A stretch of DNA of 64,000 nucleotides from positions 1,054,001 through 1,118,000 of the forward strand of contig NZ_CP072596.1 of assembly GCF_017815535.1 (NCBI RefSeq), read 5' to 3'. Every line of letters starts with the position of its first letter. Positions within the stretch are counted from its first letter, which is position 1. The translations under genes were made by a program, and so were the position numbers. Below are positions 1-10,545 of this stretch, piece after piece. The notes under the pieces were generated by a model. That model had not been told where the DNA came from, searched no databases, and was given only the letters and a program-made list of their open reading frames with translations. This stretch comes from Tessaracoccus sp. MC1865. Its GTDB lineage: Bacteria; Actinomycetota; Actinomycetes; Propionibacteriales; Propionibacteriaceae.

Positions 1-4
1 AGTC

Positions 5-604
5 GTGACCCTGGAGCCTGAGGACATCGTCTGGGAATTCGACGGCGCGGACGGCCGCGACAAGGGGCTGGCCTCCATGGTGCGGTTCTACACCCAGCAC
101 CTGGAGGAGCTCCTCCCCGCCGAGAGCGACGACCCGTTCGAGCAGATCGTCGCCGACATGTCCGACGACCCCACCAACCGCATGCTCGCCAACCCCCGCC
201 TCGCCCGGCTGTTCCCGGCCGCGCTGGGCGACGCGAAGCAGACGGACGAGTTCTGGCGCGACTCCATCCACGCCCAGACGAGGGCGCGGATCGAGGCGGC
301 CCAAGTGGTCGTCGACAATCTGGACGCCTACCACGACTACATCCCGGTGACGCTCGGCGCGGTCGACGACTGGGCCCGGACCCTGGGCGCGCTGCGGCTG
401 TTCTGGTGGGCGGAACTGGCCGGCACCGAGCGGCTGGCCCGGCCGACGCCGGCGGTCGCCTCCGCGAATCCCGGCCTGGTGGACCTCGTCGAATGGCTGG
501 GTTACATCCTGGAGGACCTCATCGACTCGCGGGAGCGCTGCCTGCGCACCGGGTCGGTGTACGACCCCGACGATTACGAACCATTGACAGGCCCGGACGC
601 CTAG
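5..604 (+). CDS. DUF2017 family protein
   Basis: This acidic, mostly helical 199-aa protein matches the actinobacterial DUF2017 family in length and character. Its function is unknown; the family is usually encoded beside clpS, murI and rph, and murI and rph follow here. The GTG at 5 is the first usable start, but the reading frame is open to the window edge, so the true start may lie upstream. No catalytic motif is recognisable. The family call rests partly on gene order and is moderately secure. Confidence 0.6.
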   Translation: MTLEPEDIVWEFDGADGRDKGLASMVRFYTQHLEELLPAESDDPFEQIVADMSDDPTNRMLANPRLARLFPAALGDAKQTDEFWRDSIHAQTRARIEAAQVVVDNLDAYHDYIPVTLGAVDDWARTLGALRLFWWAELAGTERLARPTPAVASANPGLVDLVEWLGYILEDLIDSRERCLRTGSVYDPDDYEPLTGPDA

Positions 605-2041
<1,437 letters not shown>

Positions 2042-2046
2042 GTTCC

Positions 2047-2107
2047 CCAACGATGTGGGCGTGCAAGCCTCGGTCCAGGGAAGGGCCCTGCACACCCACA
2101 TAGTTGG
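2047..2107. terminator. Long imperfect hairpin between tpl and murI
   Basis: Arms 2047-2065 and 2089-2107 are inverted copies that match at 17 of 19 positions, around a 23-nt loop. The hairpin lies just after the tpl stop and overlaps the proposed murI -35 box. It has no clear T-run, so it may be a terminator, a bidirectional transcript end or a regulatory hairpin. Confidence 0.5.
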
Positions 2108-2131
2108 AGGATTGGGGCAGAGGGCTAGAAT
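2104..2131 (+). promoter_or_regulatory. Putative murI promoter
   Basis: TTGGAG (2104-2109), a 16-nt spacer and TAGAAT (2126-2131) precede the GTG start at 2140 by 8 nt, the usual geometry of an actinobacterial leaderless promoter. Confidence 0.4.
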
Positions 2132-2139
2132 CACCGCTC

Positions 2140-2949
2140 GTGACCAGCATCGAACAACCCATCGGCGTCTTCGACTCCGGATTCGGTGGTCTCACCGTCC
2201 TCCGCTCGCTGGTCGAGCAGTTGCCCAACGAAGACTTCGTGTACCTCGGCGACACCGCGCGCGCGCCGTACGGCCCCCGGGCCATCGCGGAGGTGCGCAG
2301 GTTCGCCCTCCAGGGGCTGGACCACCTCGTGGAGCGCGGCGTCAAGGCGCTCGTCATCGCCTGCAACTCTGCATCCTCCGCCGTGCTGCGCGACGCCCGG
2401 GAACGGTACGACGTGCCCATCACCGAGGTCGTCCTGCCCGCCGCGAGCCGCGCGGTCGCCGCCACCCGCAACGGCAGGGTCGGCGTGGTCGCCACGCAGT
2501 CGACCGTGAACTCACGCTCCTACGAAGATGCCTTCGCCATCGCGCCCCACATCTCCCTGACCCCGCAGCCCTGCCCGCGTTTCGTGGAATTCGTGGAGGC
2601 AGGCATCACCGGCGGCGACGAGTTGCTGGGCATCGCGGAGGAGTACCTGGCCTCCATCAAGAAGGCCCAGGTCGACACGCTGATCCTCGGCTGCACGCAT
2701 TACCCGCTGCTCCAGGGCCTCATCGGCTACGTGCTGGGCACCGGCGTCACACTGGTCTCGTCGGCGGAGGCCTGCGCCCAGTCGACCTACTCGCAGCTCA
2801 CCCAGGCGGGCCTGCTGCACCACCAGCCACGGGAGGCGGAGCGCATCTTCCTCACCACGGGAGACGCCCATAACTTCCAGGGAATCGGGCGTAGATTATT
2901 GGGTGGCTTCGTCACGGACGCCACCACCGTCGTCATCGACAACGATTGA
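2140..2949 (+). CDS. murI: Glutamate racemase
   Basis: Makes D-glutamate for peptidoglycan. The 269-aa protein has the family motifs: FDSGFGGL (D12), GDTARAPYG, ACNSAS with catalytic C75, and GCTHYPLL with catalytic C185 and H187. The GTG at 2140 is preferred over the in-frame TTG at 2104 because homologues begin just before IGVFDSG and a TAGAAT box lies 8 nt upstream. The order murI, small peptide, rph, rdgB is typical of actinobacteria. Confidence 0.93.
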   Translation: MTSIEQPIGVFDSGFGGLTVLRSLVEQLPNEDFVYLGDTARAPYGPRAIAEVRRFALQGLDHLVERGVKALVIACNSASSAVLRDARERYDVPITEVVLPAASRAVAATRNGRVGVVATQSTVNSRSYEDAFAIAPHISLTPQPCPRFVEFVEAGITGGDELLGIAEEYLASIKKAQVDTLILGCTHYPLLQGLIGYVLGTGVTLVSSAEACAQSTYSQLTQAGLLHHQPREAERIFLTTGDAHNFQGIGRRLLGGFVTDATTVVIDND

Positions 2950-2960
2950 GGAGATACGCC

Positions 2961-3080
2961 ATGTGCATGAAAGTCACCTGCGCCCGGTGCGGAAAGCCCA
3001 CCTGGCAGGGCTGCGGAGCCCACATCGAAGAGGCCCTCGAGGGCGTTCCCGTCCCCGAGCGCTGCGACTGCCCCCGCTGA
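2961..3080 (+). CDS. Small cysteine-rich zinc-ribbon-like protein (39 aa)
   Basis: A 39-codon reading frame 11 nt after murI with a good GAGGAG ribosome site at 2947-2952. The product has two CxxC-like knuckles (TCARCGKPTW near the start, RCDCPR at the end) and a WQGCGAH core. This pattern resembles a small conserved actinobacterial protein of about 40 aa with no assigned role. Metal binding is inferred from the cysteines and histidine. It is probably co-transcribed with murI. Confidence 0.75.
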   Translation: MCMKVTCARCGKPTWQGCGAHIEEALEGVPVPERCDCPR

Positions 3081-3086
3081 CAAAGA

Positions 3087-3113
3087 TCCCTGGTCCTGAG
3101 CGCCTCCCAGGGA
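3087..3113 (+). terminator. Possible terminator hairpin after the small zinc-ribbon gene
   Basis: TCCCTGG (3087-3093) and CCAGGGA (3107-3113) form a perfect 7-bp stem with a 13-nt loop directly after the stop codon. There is no T-run, so its function is uncertain. Confidence 0.35.
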
Positions 3114-3194
3114 CCACCCGGTGTCGAGCCGGCGTGGTCTCGCGAGGGGTCTCGAAGGACGCCCAAGCACAACCGAGAAGCTAAGTTGGAGCCC

Positions 3195-3920
3195 ATGACT
3201 GTGACCCGCATCGACGGCCGCACCACTGATCAACTGCGCCCGGTGCGCATCACCCGAAACTGGCTGGACCACGCGGAAGGTTCCGTGCTCGTCGAGTTCG
3301 GCCGCACCCGGGTGCTGGTGGCAGCATCCGTCACCGTCGGGGTGCCGCGCTGGCGCTCCGGTTCGGGCCTCGGCTGGGTGACCGCCGAATACGCCATGCT
3401 GCCCCGCGCCACCCACACCCGCTCGGATCGCGAGTCGATCCGCGGCAAGGTGGGCGGCCGCACCCACGAGATCTCCCGCCTCATCGGCCGCTCGCTGCGC
3501 GCCGTCGTCGACTACAAGGCGCTGGGCGAGAACACCATCGTCCTCGACTGCGACGTGCTCCAAGCCGACGGCGGCACTCGCACGGCTGCCATCACCGGCG
3601 CCTACGTCGCCCTGGCGGATGCCGTCGCCCACCTGCGGGGCCTCGGCGCCCTCGCAGGGGAGCCCCTGACCGACTCCGTCGCCGCGGTCTCCGTCGGCTT
3701 CGACAAGGCGGGCACCGCGCTGCTGGACCTCTGTTACGACGAGGACGTGGCCGCCGAGACCGACATGAACATCGTGATGACGGGCTCCGGTAAGTTCATC
3801 GAAGTGCAGGGCACCGCCGAGGGCGTGCCGTTCAGCCGCGAGGAGTTGGGGGAGCTGATCGACCTCGGCACCGTCGGCTGCGCCGAACTGACCCGGATTC
3901 AGCGCGAGGCGCTGGCGTGA
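3195..3920 (+). CDS. rph: Ribonuclease PH
   Basis: Phosphorolytic 3'-5' exoribonuclease that trims tRNA 3' ends. The 241-aa protein has typical family blocks: the [16 protein letters not shown] opening, [14 protein letters not shown], the arginine-rich [24 protein letters not shown] segment and [18 protein letters not shown]. The ATG at 3195 is chosen over the TTG at 3186; TAAGTT lies 7 nt before it, consistent with a leaderless start. It overlaps the next gene by 4 nt. Confidence 0.95.
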   Translation: MTVTRIDGRTTDQLRPVRITRNWLDHAEGSVLVEFGRTRVLVAASVTVGVPRWRSGSGLGWVTAEYAMLPRATHTRSDRESIRGKVGGRTHEISRLIGRSLRAVVDYKALGENTIVLDCDVLQADGGTRTAAITGAYVALADAVAHLRGLGALAGEPLTDSVAAVSVGFDKAGTALLDLCYDEDVAAETDMNIVMTGSGKFIEVQGTAEGVPFSREELGELIDLGTVGCAELTRIQREALA

Positions 3921-4525
3921 CCCGCCCAGACAAGCTGGTGCTGGCCACCAACAACCCGAAGAAGCTCAGAGAACTGCGGCGCATCCTCGAGGGCGCCAGC
4001 CTCGACATCGAGGTGCTCGGGCTGGGCGACTTCGAGCGCTACCCCGAACCCGAGGAGGCCGAGCGCACGTTCGAGGGCAACGCCTTCCTCAAGGCCGAGG
4101 CGGCCATGCGCGCGACGGGGCTGCTCGCCGTCGCGGACGACTCCGGCCTGGAAGTCGACGAACTCAACGGCATGCCCGGGGTGCGTTCCGCTCGCTGGGC
4201 GGGGCCCGCGTGCGATGACGAGGACAACAACGCGCTCCTGCTGGCCCAGCTGGACGGGCTGCCGGACGAGCGCCGCTCCGCCCGGTTCGTCTGCGCCTTG
4301 GCCATGGTCGCGCCCGACGGCGAGCGTCGTGTGTGGCACGGCCGGATGCCCGGACGGATCACTGACCAGCCTGCGGGGGAGAACGGCTTCGGCTATGACC
4401 CGCTGTTCGTGCCCGCAGGGATGACCGTCACGTCGAGTGAGCTGACGGCGGAGGAGAAGGACTCGATCTCGCACCGCGGCATCGCCGTGCGTGCGTTCGT
4501 CGACTACCTCAAGGAACTCGGCTGA
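3917..4525 (+). CDS. rdgB: XTP/dITP diphosphatase (non-canonical purine NTP pyrophosphatase)
   Basis: Hydrolyses dITP and XTP to monophosphates and so keeps deaminated purines out of DNA. Recognisable Ham1/RdgB motifs are [15 protein letters not shown], the acidic [18 protein letters not shown] and SHRG. The 202-aa length is normal. The GTG start overlaps the rph stop by 4 nt, so the two are translationally coupled, the standard rph-rdgB pairing. Confidence 0.95.
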   Translation: MTRPDKLVLATNNPKKLRELRRILEGASLDIEVLGLGDFERYPEPEEAERTFEGNAFLKAEAAMRATGLLAVADDSGLEVDELNGMPGVRSARWAGPACDDEDNNALLLAQLDGLPDERRSARFVCALAMVAPDGERRVWHGRMPGRITDQPAGENGFGYDPLFVPAGMTVTSSELTAEEKDSISHRGIAVRAFVDYLKELG

Positions 4526-4526
4526 C

Positions 4527-5339
4527 ATGCGCCAGTACCACCAGCTGCTGCGGCACATCATGGACACCGGCGTCGACAAGTCCGATCGCACCGGCACGGG
4601 CACCCGGTCGGTCTTCGGCCACCAGCTTCGCTTCGACCTGCGCGACGGGTTCCCCCTGCTGACCACCAAGAAGGTGCACACCCGCTCCGTCTTCGGCGAG
4701 TTGCTGTGGTTCCTGCGCGGCGACACCAACATCGGCTGGCTGCACGACAACGGCATCAGCATCTGGGACGAGTGGGCGGACGCCGACGGAAACCTCGGCC
4801 CGGTCTACGGCTACCAGTGGCGCTCCTGGCCCACCCCGGACGGGCACCACGTCGACCAGATCGCCAAGGTCGTCGAGTCGCTGCGCACCAACCCGGATTC
4901 GCGTCGCCACATCGTGTCGGCCTGGAACGTGGCGGACGTCGACGACATGGCGCTGCCGCCGTGCCACACGATGTTCCAGTTCTACGTCGCGCCGTCGGCC
5001 GACGGCGGCCCCGGCACTCTGAGTTGCCAGCTGTACCAGCGCTCGGCCGACGTGTTCCTCGGCGTGCCGTTCAACATCGCCTCGTACGCCCTGCTCACGC
5101 ACCTGGTGGCCCAGGTCACGGGACTGCGGGTGGGCGAGTTCGTCCACACCTTCGGCGACGCCCACATCTACTCCAACCACTTCGACCAGGTCGCGGAGCA
5201 GTTGGCGCGGGAGTTCCGGCCGCTGCCGGCCCTGCGCCTCAACCCGGATGTGCGAGAGATCGACGCGTTCGAACTGGGCGACATCGTAGTGGAGGGCTAC
5301 GACCCGCATCCGGCGATCAAGGCACCCATCGCGGTGTGA
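4527..5339 (+). CDS. thyA: Thymidylate synthase
   Basis: Converts dUMP to dTMP using methylene-tetrahydrofolate. The 270-aa protein carries the catalytic cysteine at C146 (PPCHTMFQ), the same number as in E. coli ThyA, plus the RRHIVSAWN phosphate-binding segment, the [13 protein letters not shown] block and the late HIYSNH motif. The ATG at 4527 begins 1 nt after the rdgB stop. Dihydrofolate reductase lies one gene downstream, completing the folate cycle. Confidence 0.97.
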   Translation: MRQYHQLLRHIMDTGVDKSDRTGTGTRSVFGHQLRFDLRDGFPLLTTKKVHTRSVFGELLWFLRGDTNIGWLHDNGISIWDEWADADGNLGPVYGYQWRSWPTPDGHHVDQIAKVVESLRTNPDSRRHIVSAWNVADVDDMALPPCHTMFQFYVAPSADGGPGTLSCQLYQRSADVFLGVPFNIASYALLTHLVAQVTGLRVGEFVHTFGDAHIYSNHFDQVAEQLAREFRPLPALRLNPDVREIDAFELGDIVVEGYDPHPAIKAPIAV

Positions 5340-5362
5340 CCCCGCTGAGCTACCCTTCTCGC

Positions 5363-6178
5363 ATGAGTGAACTGCGCCCCCACTTCCCGGAGCGCGACGC
5401 CTATCTAGACCGGTTGGCGCAGCACTACGCCGACGGACTCCTGGATGACGCCGACTTCGAGGCGCGCCGCGACATGGTGCTCCAGTCGACCAGCCACGGA
5501 GACGCGTTGCGCGCCTTCGACGGGCTGCCGCAGCCGCGTTACCGGGAAGGCACCCGCACCCGACGGCCGGCCGGCCTGGGGCGACGGGGGCTGCTGATCG
5601 GCGGGCTCGCCGCGGCTGCAGTGGTCGGCGTCGGTGGCATCGCGTCCTGGGTGTTCGGCGCCCGGTTGGGTTCCCCCATGATGGGGGGACCGATGATGGA
5701 GGAGGTCGAGCCCCAGCCGTCCATGGGCGGTGGGGACGTCGAGACCTACGCGATCGACTACGGCGCTCTCGAGGAGACCTTCTTCACGCTGCAGGAGCGT
5801 GGCCTGACGCTGATCAGTGAGTTCACCGTCGAGATCGGCGGGGTGACGGGCACTGCGATGTCGCCGAGGGCGCCTGGTGAACTGCGGACCTTCAGCCGGC
5901 GGATCGACCGGCCCATGGTCATCTCTGAGGGGTGGGAGGGCGAGGTGCCGCCCGCCGTGGAACTGGAGCCCTGGCAGTCGCTGGTGATGATGAGCATCGA
6001 ACAGGCGCCGATGGATTTGGGCGGATACGGCCATTCTGACCGTGTCGAGCTCGTGTTCACGGATCGCGGGAGTCCCACGGCACTGGTGACGGTGCTCGCC
6101 ATTGAGGACCCGCACCCGCTGGGCACCGCGCAGTACGACATCGACGGAAACCTGATCGCTCTGGAGGAGAACCGGTGA
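5363..6178 (+). CDS. DUF1707-like N-terminal domain, single-pass membrane protein
   Basis: This 271-aa protein starts at the ATG at 5363, with TACCCT 6 nt upstream. Residues about 9-55 (ERDAYLDRLAQHYADGLLDD) resemble the DUF1707 (SHOCT-like) domain of actinobacterial membrane-associated proteins. One hydrophobic helix follows at about 74-97, then a Met-rich stretch (MMGGPMM) and an external domain of about 150 aa that I do not recognise. Function unknown. It lies between thyA and folA, and its stop overlaps the folA start by 4 nt. Confidence 0.7.
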   Translation: MSELRPHFPERDAYLDRLAQHYADGLLDDADFEARRDMVLQSTSHGDALRAFDGLPQPRYREGTRTRRPAGLGRRGLLIGGLAAAAVVGVGGIASWVFGARLGSPMMGGPMMEEVEPQPSMGGGDVETYAIDYGALEETFFTLQERGLTLISEFTVEIGGVTGTAMSPRAPGELRTFSRRIDRPMVISEGWEGEVPPAVELEPWQSLVMMSIEQAPMDLGGYGHSDRVELVFTDRGSPTALVTVLAIEDPHPLGTAQYDIDGNLIALEENR

Positions 6179-6660
6179 GAATCGTCGCTATCGCGGCAGT
6201 GGCAGACAACGGGGTCATCGGTTCCGGTGACGACATGCTGTGGCACATCCCGCCGGACTTCCGCCGCTTCAAGGCCGTCACCAGCGGCAACACGCTGATC
6301 TTCGGGCGCAGGACGCACGAGCAGATCGGCCGGACGTTGCCGGACCGCCGGATCATCGTCGTGACGCGGGATCCAGAGTGGAGCGACGACGGCGTCGAGG
6401 TGGCGCATTCCATCACCGAGGCGCTTGATCTGGCCGCGGAGACGCCGGAGCGCATCTGTTACGTCGGCGGGGGCAGCGAGATCTATGCGGGGGCGTGGCC
6501 GTACCTGACGGAACTCGACATCACGCACGTGCACCAGGAGCCTGAGGGCGTGGCCACGTTCCCGCTGATCTCCAGCAACGAATGGACCGAGGTCAGCCGC
6601 GAGGTGCACCAGGGCTACGACTTCGCTCAGTACCGCCCAACCCCGTCCGCCGGTTCCTGA
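6175..6660 (+). CDS. folA: Dihydrofolate reductase
   Basis: NADPH-dependent reduction of dihydrofolate to tetrahydrofolate, which regenerates the ThyA cofactor. The 161-aa protein shows the DHFR core: IAAVADNGVIG, LWHIPPDFRRFK with the catalytic acid at D28, the NTLIFGRRTHEQIG cofactor segment and YVGGGSEIY. The GTG start is embedded in the previous gene's stop (4-nt overlap). thyA and folA in one operon fit their metabolic link. Confidence 0.95.
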   Translation: MRIVAIAAVADNGVIGSGDDMLWHIPPDFRRFKAVTSGNTLIFGRRTHEQIGRTLPDRRIIVVTRDPEWSDDGVEVAHSITEALDLAAETPERICYVGGGSEIYAGAWPYLTELDITHVHQEPEGVATFPLISSNEWTEVSREVHQGYDFAQYRPTPSAGS

Positions 6661-6701
6661 GCCAGCCGGCACCGGCTGGTCAGAGACCCCCGAGGATCTC
6701 C

Positions 6702-8075
6702 ATGCGCCGTATCCTCCACCTTGACCTCGACGCGTTCTTCGCGGCCGTCGAGCAGCGTGACAAGCCGTCCCTGCGGGGGAAGCCGGTGGTCGTGGGAGGC
6801 TCGGGGCCGCGAGGCGTGGTGGCGACGGCGAGCTACGAGGCCAGGAAGTTCGGTGTTCGCTCCGCGATGTCCGGCACCGAGGCGCGACGGCGGGCCTCGC
6901 ACGCGGCCTTCCTCGGCGGCCGGTTCCAGGCCTACCGGGCGTCGTCGCGGGTGGTGATGGGGCTCCTGCGCGAAGTGTCGCCCCTGGTGGAGCCGTTGAG
7001 CCTCGATGAGGCATTCGTCGACCTCGAACCCAGCGACTGGCCCGACGACGAACTGGGCGAGCGTGTCGAATGGTTGCGCGCCGAGCTGGAGCGGCGCACG
7101 GAAGGGCTGACCGCCTCGGTGGGGGTGGGTTCCGCGAAGTTCCTGGCCAAGCTGGCCAGCGAAGCCGCCAAGCCGAACGGCCACCGGATCCTGCGGCCCG
7201 AGGAGGAACTGGATTTCCTGGCGCCGCTGGCGGTGCGCGCCATCCCCGGCGTTGGCCCAGCGACGGAGCAGAAGCTCGTCGGCATCGGTCTGCACACCAT
7301 CGAAGACCTGCGCGGGGCCGACCGGAGGGAGCTGGTCAGGGAACTCGGCCAGTCGGCGGGGGAGAGCCTCGCGGAACTCGCCTGGGGCCGCGACCCGAGG
7401 CGGGTGCAGCCGCAACGCGACCCGAAGTCGATCTCCACCGAGGACACGTTCGCCGTCGACCTGACCGACCGCGGCCAACTGGAACAGATCCTGCGCCGCG
7501 ACTCGGCGGACGTGGCCCGACGGCTCACCCGGGCCGGCTTCTTCGCGCGCACCGTCACCCTGAAGGTGCGGTTCGCAGACTTCACGACGCGCACCATCGC
7601 CCGCAGCCTCGGGGGCGCCACCGCCGACGGCGCCGAGATCGCCGCCGAAGGCATCAGCCTGCTCGGCGATGTGGACATCCGCGCGGGCGTGCGGCTGTTG
7701 GGCATCGGCGTGTCCAATTTCGTGACGGCCGCGCAAGAGAAGCTCTTCGACCTCGGACCTGGGTCTGCGGCCGGCGCCGGCGCCGGCGGCGCCGTCGACG
7801 TGACCGAACAGACGGTGGCAGGTGAGGACCCCGAGGCTGTCCCCCTCAGCGGGGTGCGTGGGCAGGGCGGCTTCTATCCCGGTGCCGACGTCGAGCACGA
7901 CGAACACGGCCGCGGCTGGGTCTGGGGCTCGGGGCTGGGGCGGGTGACGGTGCGGTTCGAGTCGCGGCACAGCGGGCGCGGCCGCATCGCCACGTTCCCC
8001 GTCGACGATCCGGCCCTGCACCCGGCAGACCCGGAGCCGCTCGCCTTCCCGTTGCCGGACGAGGACGCTGATTGA
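6702..8075 (+). CDS. dinB: DNA polymerase IV (Y-family translesion polymerase)
   Basis: Error-prone lesion-bypass polymerase. The HLDLDAFFAAVEQ motif (D8, D10) and SLDEAFVDL (D102, E103) supply the metal ligands. HhH and little-finger regions follow, and QEKLFDL near residue 345 resembles a beta-clamp-binding motif. After it comes a Gly/Ala-rich linker and a C-terminal extension of about 85 aa (FYPGADVEHDEHGRGWV region) of a kind common in actinobacterial DinB. The ATG at 6702 follows a GAGGA ribosome site. Confidence 0.93.
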   Translation: MRRILHLDLDAFFAAVEQRDKPSLRGKPVVVGGSGPRGVVATASYEARKFGVRSAMSGTEARRRASHAAFLGGRFQAYRASSRVVMGLLREVSPLVEPLSLDEAFVDLEPSDWPDDELGERVEWLRAELERRTEGLTASVGVGSAKFLAKLASEAAKPNGHRILRPEEELDFLAPLAVRAIPGVGPATEQKLVGIGLHTIEDLRGADRRELVRELGQSAGESLAELAWGRDPRRVQPQRDPKSISTEDTFAVDLTDRGQLEQILRRDSADVARRLTRAGFFARTVTLKVRFADFTTRTIARSLGGATADGAEIAAEGISLLGDVDIRAGVRLLGIGVSNFVTAAQEKLFDLGPGSAAGAGAGGAVDVTEQTVAGEDPEAVPLSGVRGQGGFYPGADVEHDEHGRGWVWGSGLGRVTVRFESRHSGRGRIATFPVDDPALHPADPEPLAFPLPDEDAD

Positions 8076-8090
8076 GGGGACGGCAGCTGC

Positions 8091-8489
8091 CTAGCCGGCG
8101 GCTATGTTGATGCCCCACTCGACGCCGAACTGGTCCGTGAGGTCGCCGTAGTGGTCGCCCCACATCTGCTGCTCGAAGGGCGTGACCACTGTGCCGCCCT
8201 CGGCCAGCGCGTCGAACCACCGGCGACCGGTCTCGGCGTCCTCGCCCCAGATCACGATGGTGGTGTTGCCCTTCTCCTCGGGCGCGTCGTTCGTCGGGGT
8301 GTCTGCGGCCATCAGGGTGAAGCCCTCGGCGTCGAGCTGGCCGTGCATGATCTTGTGCTCCAGTTCAGGGGCGGAGCTGTAGTCCGCAAACGGGGTGGTC
8401 GTCAGTTCGCCGCCGAAGACCGATTGGTAGAACTCCAGGGCGGCGGTGGCCTGGCCGTTGAACGCGATGTACGGGCTCATTCGAAGCAT
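8091..8489 (-). CDS. VOC-fold (PhnB/glyoxalase-like) protein
   Basis: A 132-aa vicinal-oxygen-chelate protein of the PhnB/3-demethylubiquinone methyltransferase-like group, which often lacks a known substrate. Visible blocks are MSPYIAFNGQATAALEFYQS, KIMHGQLDAEGFTLMAAD and WGDHYGDLTDQFGVEWGIN. The ATG at 8489 follows a GGAAGGAA ribosome site; M4 (8480) is possible. It converges on dinB with a 15-nt gap and appears monocistronic. Confidence 0.85.
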   Translation of the reverse strand: MLRMSPYIAFNGQATAALEFYQSVFGGELTTTPFADYSSAPELEHKIMHGQLDAEGFTLMAADTPTNDAPEEKGNTTIVIWGEDAETGRRWFDALAEGGTVVTPFEQQMWGDHYGDLTDQFGVEWGINIAAG

Positions 8490-8570
8490 GGAACCGTTCC
8501 TTCCGGTTGGGGCTTCCAACGCTACGACGCCCGGGGTCCACGCGGCGACGGTTCCTTCAGGCGGCCCGCC

Positions 8571-9875
8571 TCAGGGCTTGGCCGGCGGCGTGAGCGTGCT
8601 CTGAGCCCGGCTGGTCTCCACGTAGCTCCGCAGCGCGGCGGTGTCGCGCGCGCCCAGCTCCGCTTCGCTCAGGATGGTGTCGACGTGGAGGTCAGCGAGG
8701 CGGGCGACCTCGGGATCGACGGCGGCCACCCGGATCCGTGCGGCCAGGTCCACCAGCGCCTCCAACACGATGCGGGCACCGAGCGCGTAGGGGCGGATGT
8801 GGTCGAAGGGCGTGTCGACGATCTCCCCGATCGTCACGGGGCGCAGGTAGACGCGGGGCACGCCCTCCTCGTCGACCAGCACGTTGGCGCTCTCGGCGCG
8901 GCTGACGACGGTCGTCACTCCTGAGGCCACCTGCTGGATGGCGTTGACGGCGGTGTAGGGGTCGTTGTTGCCCGGCGACAGGCCGCGAACTGCCAGTTCG
9001 ACGATCTGCTGCTCAGCGAAGCGGACGTCCTGCTCCGTGGAGCGGCTGGGCCGTGTGTGGAGGTGGTCCCTCAGGTGTGGCTCGACCCCCTCAGCGCGCT
9101 CCGCCGGCCACATCTGGGCGATGGGCTCGCCCTCGATCACCTGGTCGCCGGCCCGCTTCAGCAGCCGGACCGACACCCCGGCCGCCGTGGCCGCGTCCGC
9201 GAGCGCGCGCCCGTCGATATGGGTGAGGTAGCCGTCGACGGGGGAGCCGAGGACCGCGCCGCCGTCGGTGGGGGCGTCGATGGTGTCGTGCTCCGGCGCT
9301 TCCGGGTCGAGCCAGTTGCGCCCCACCGCCCGCTGGAAGTCGCGGCGGACGCCTTCAGAAATGGTTTCGACCTGCACGGAGCTCGCGATGTGGTGGATGA
9401 ACCAGACGAACAGGAAGACGTCGATGATGCCCAGCAGAATGACCGCGTTGACGGCGAGGTGGGGCACGAAGACCGTGCCGTCGTCGCTGGTCGAACGGAT
9501 GGTGCGCAGCACCAGGAGGGTGTAGACGAAGGTGGCGGTGAGCACCCCCAGCACCACCTGGTTGTCGCGGTTGCGCATGAAGTTGCGCACCAGGCGCGGC
9601 CCGTAGGTGGTGGACGCGGTGCTGATGACCGAAATCGTGATGGAGAACGCGGTGCCGGCCACGCCCAGGAAGGCCGCCACTGACGCGAGGAGGGCGCGGG
9701 CGCCGTCGACGCCGGTGTCGAAGAGGAAGCTCCGGATGAAGCCGGGAAGCTCGAGCGAGGCGCGATCTGCGGCGACGAGGGTCTGCGCCACCAGTATCGC
9801 GGCGGCGATGAAGAGGGCAGGCACGAACCAGAAGCGCTGCGGGATGCTGGTCAGGAACGCTCGTAATCGGCCCAC
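8571..9875 (-). CDS. DUF2254 family integral membrane protein
   Basis: A 434-aa membrane protein of unknown function. Four hydrophobic segments lie in the first third, including a serine/threonine-rich FSITISVISTASTTYGPR helix typical of DUF2254, followed by a soluble C-terminal region with an LSPGNNDPYTAVNAI motif. The GTG at 9875 is chosen because GAGGAGGA lies 5-7 nt upstream; a longer frame to 9965 would overlap the divergent thpR-like gene. It is divergent from that gene with a 70-bp gap. Confidence 0.82.
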   Translation of the reverse strand: MGRLRAFLTSIPQRFWFVPALFIAAAILVAQTLVAADRASLELPGFIRSFLFDTGVDGARALLASVAAFLGVAGTAFSITISVISTASTTYGPRLVRNFMRNRDNQVVLGVLTATFVYTLLVLRTIRSTSDDGTVFVPHLAVNAVILLGIIDVFLFVWFIHHIASSVQVETISEGVRRDFQRAVGRNWLDPEAPEHDTIDAPTDGGAVLGSPVDGYLTHIDGRALADAATAAGVSVRLLKRAGDQVIEGEPIAQMWPAERAEGVEPHLRDHLHTRPSRSTEQDVRFAEQQIVELAVRGLSPGNNDPYTAVNAIQQVASGVTTVVSRAESANVLVDEEGVPRVYLRPVTIGEIVDTPFDHIRPYALGARIVLEALVDLAARIRVAAVDPEVARLADLHVDTILSEAELGARDTAALRSYVETSRAQSTLTPPAKP

Positions 9876-9945
9876 GGAGTCCTCCTCGTCGTCGTCGTTC
9901 GACGCTACCGCAGACAGGTTCAGGGGAGGCCAGTAGCGTTGAGGT

Positions 9946-10524
9946 ATGTCGAAGCGGATGTTCACGGCCGTGCTGCCGCCGCCAGAGGTGATCCAGGAGC
10001 TGGACAGCTACGTCGCCCCGCGCCGCGAGGCTGACCGTGACCTGCGCTGGACCCGCCCCGAGGGGTGGCACCTGACGACGTCGTTCATGGGCCACGTGGG
10101 TGTCGGGCGCGATGAATACCTGGAGGACCATCTGGCGGAGGTCGCGGCGGGGACACAACCGTTCGAGGTGCGCATTGCGGGGGGCATCGCGTTCCCGAAC
10201 CCGGTCAGGGCCCGCATCATCGGCCTCGGGGTGCCGGTGGGCCACGAGCCGCTGGCGTCGCTCTCCGCGCACTGCCGCACAGCCGCCTCCCGGGCCGGGA
10301 TCGACGTCGACGGCAGCAGGTTCGTCGGGCATTTGACGTTGGCCCGCAACAGTCGCGGGGTACAGGCCACCCGGTGGTTGACCGTGCTGGACTCGTTCCC
10401 CGGCTGGTCTTGGAAGGCCGACGAGCTGGTGCTCATCGAATCCCGGAGCACCGGGTACGGCTTCGGCTATGAGGTGGCCGCGCGTTTCGCGCTGGGACAG
10501 CCTGTGGTTCATCCCTACGCGTAG
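9946..10524 (+). CDS. thpR: RNA 2',3'-cyclic phosphodiesterase / 2'-5' RNA ligase
   Basis: Member of the 2H phosphoesterase superfamily. Two catalytic HxT motifs are clear: HLTTSF near residue 42 and HLTLAR near residue 131. The 192-aa length is normal for ThpR. In vivo substrates of this family are poorly defined. The ATG at 9946 follows a TAGCGT box by 6 nt, consistent with a leaderless mRNA. tRNA-Leu lies just downstream. Confidence 0.88.
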   Translation: MSKRMFTAVLPPPEVIQELDSYVAPRREADRDLRWTRPEGWHLTTSFMGHVGVGRDEYLEDHLAEVAAGTQPFEVRIAGGIAFPNPVRARIIGLGVPVGHEPLASLSAHCRTAASRAGIDVDGSRFVGHLTLARNSRGVQATRWLTVLDSFPGWSWKADELVLIESRSTGYGFGYEVAARFALGQPVVHPYA

Positions 10525-10545
10525 CGGCTAGAATCTAGCTCGCTT

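Noticed and set aside
6627..8021. 464-aa open frame antisense to dinB
   Set aside because: Low-complexity Arg/Gly/Ala-rich translation with no recognisable domain; dinB is certain.
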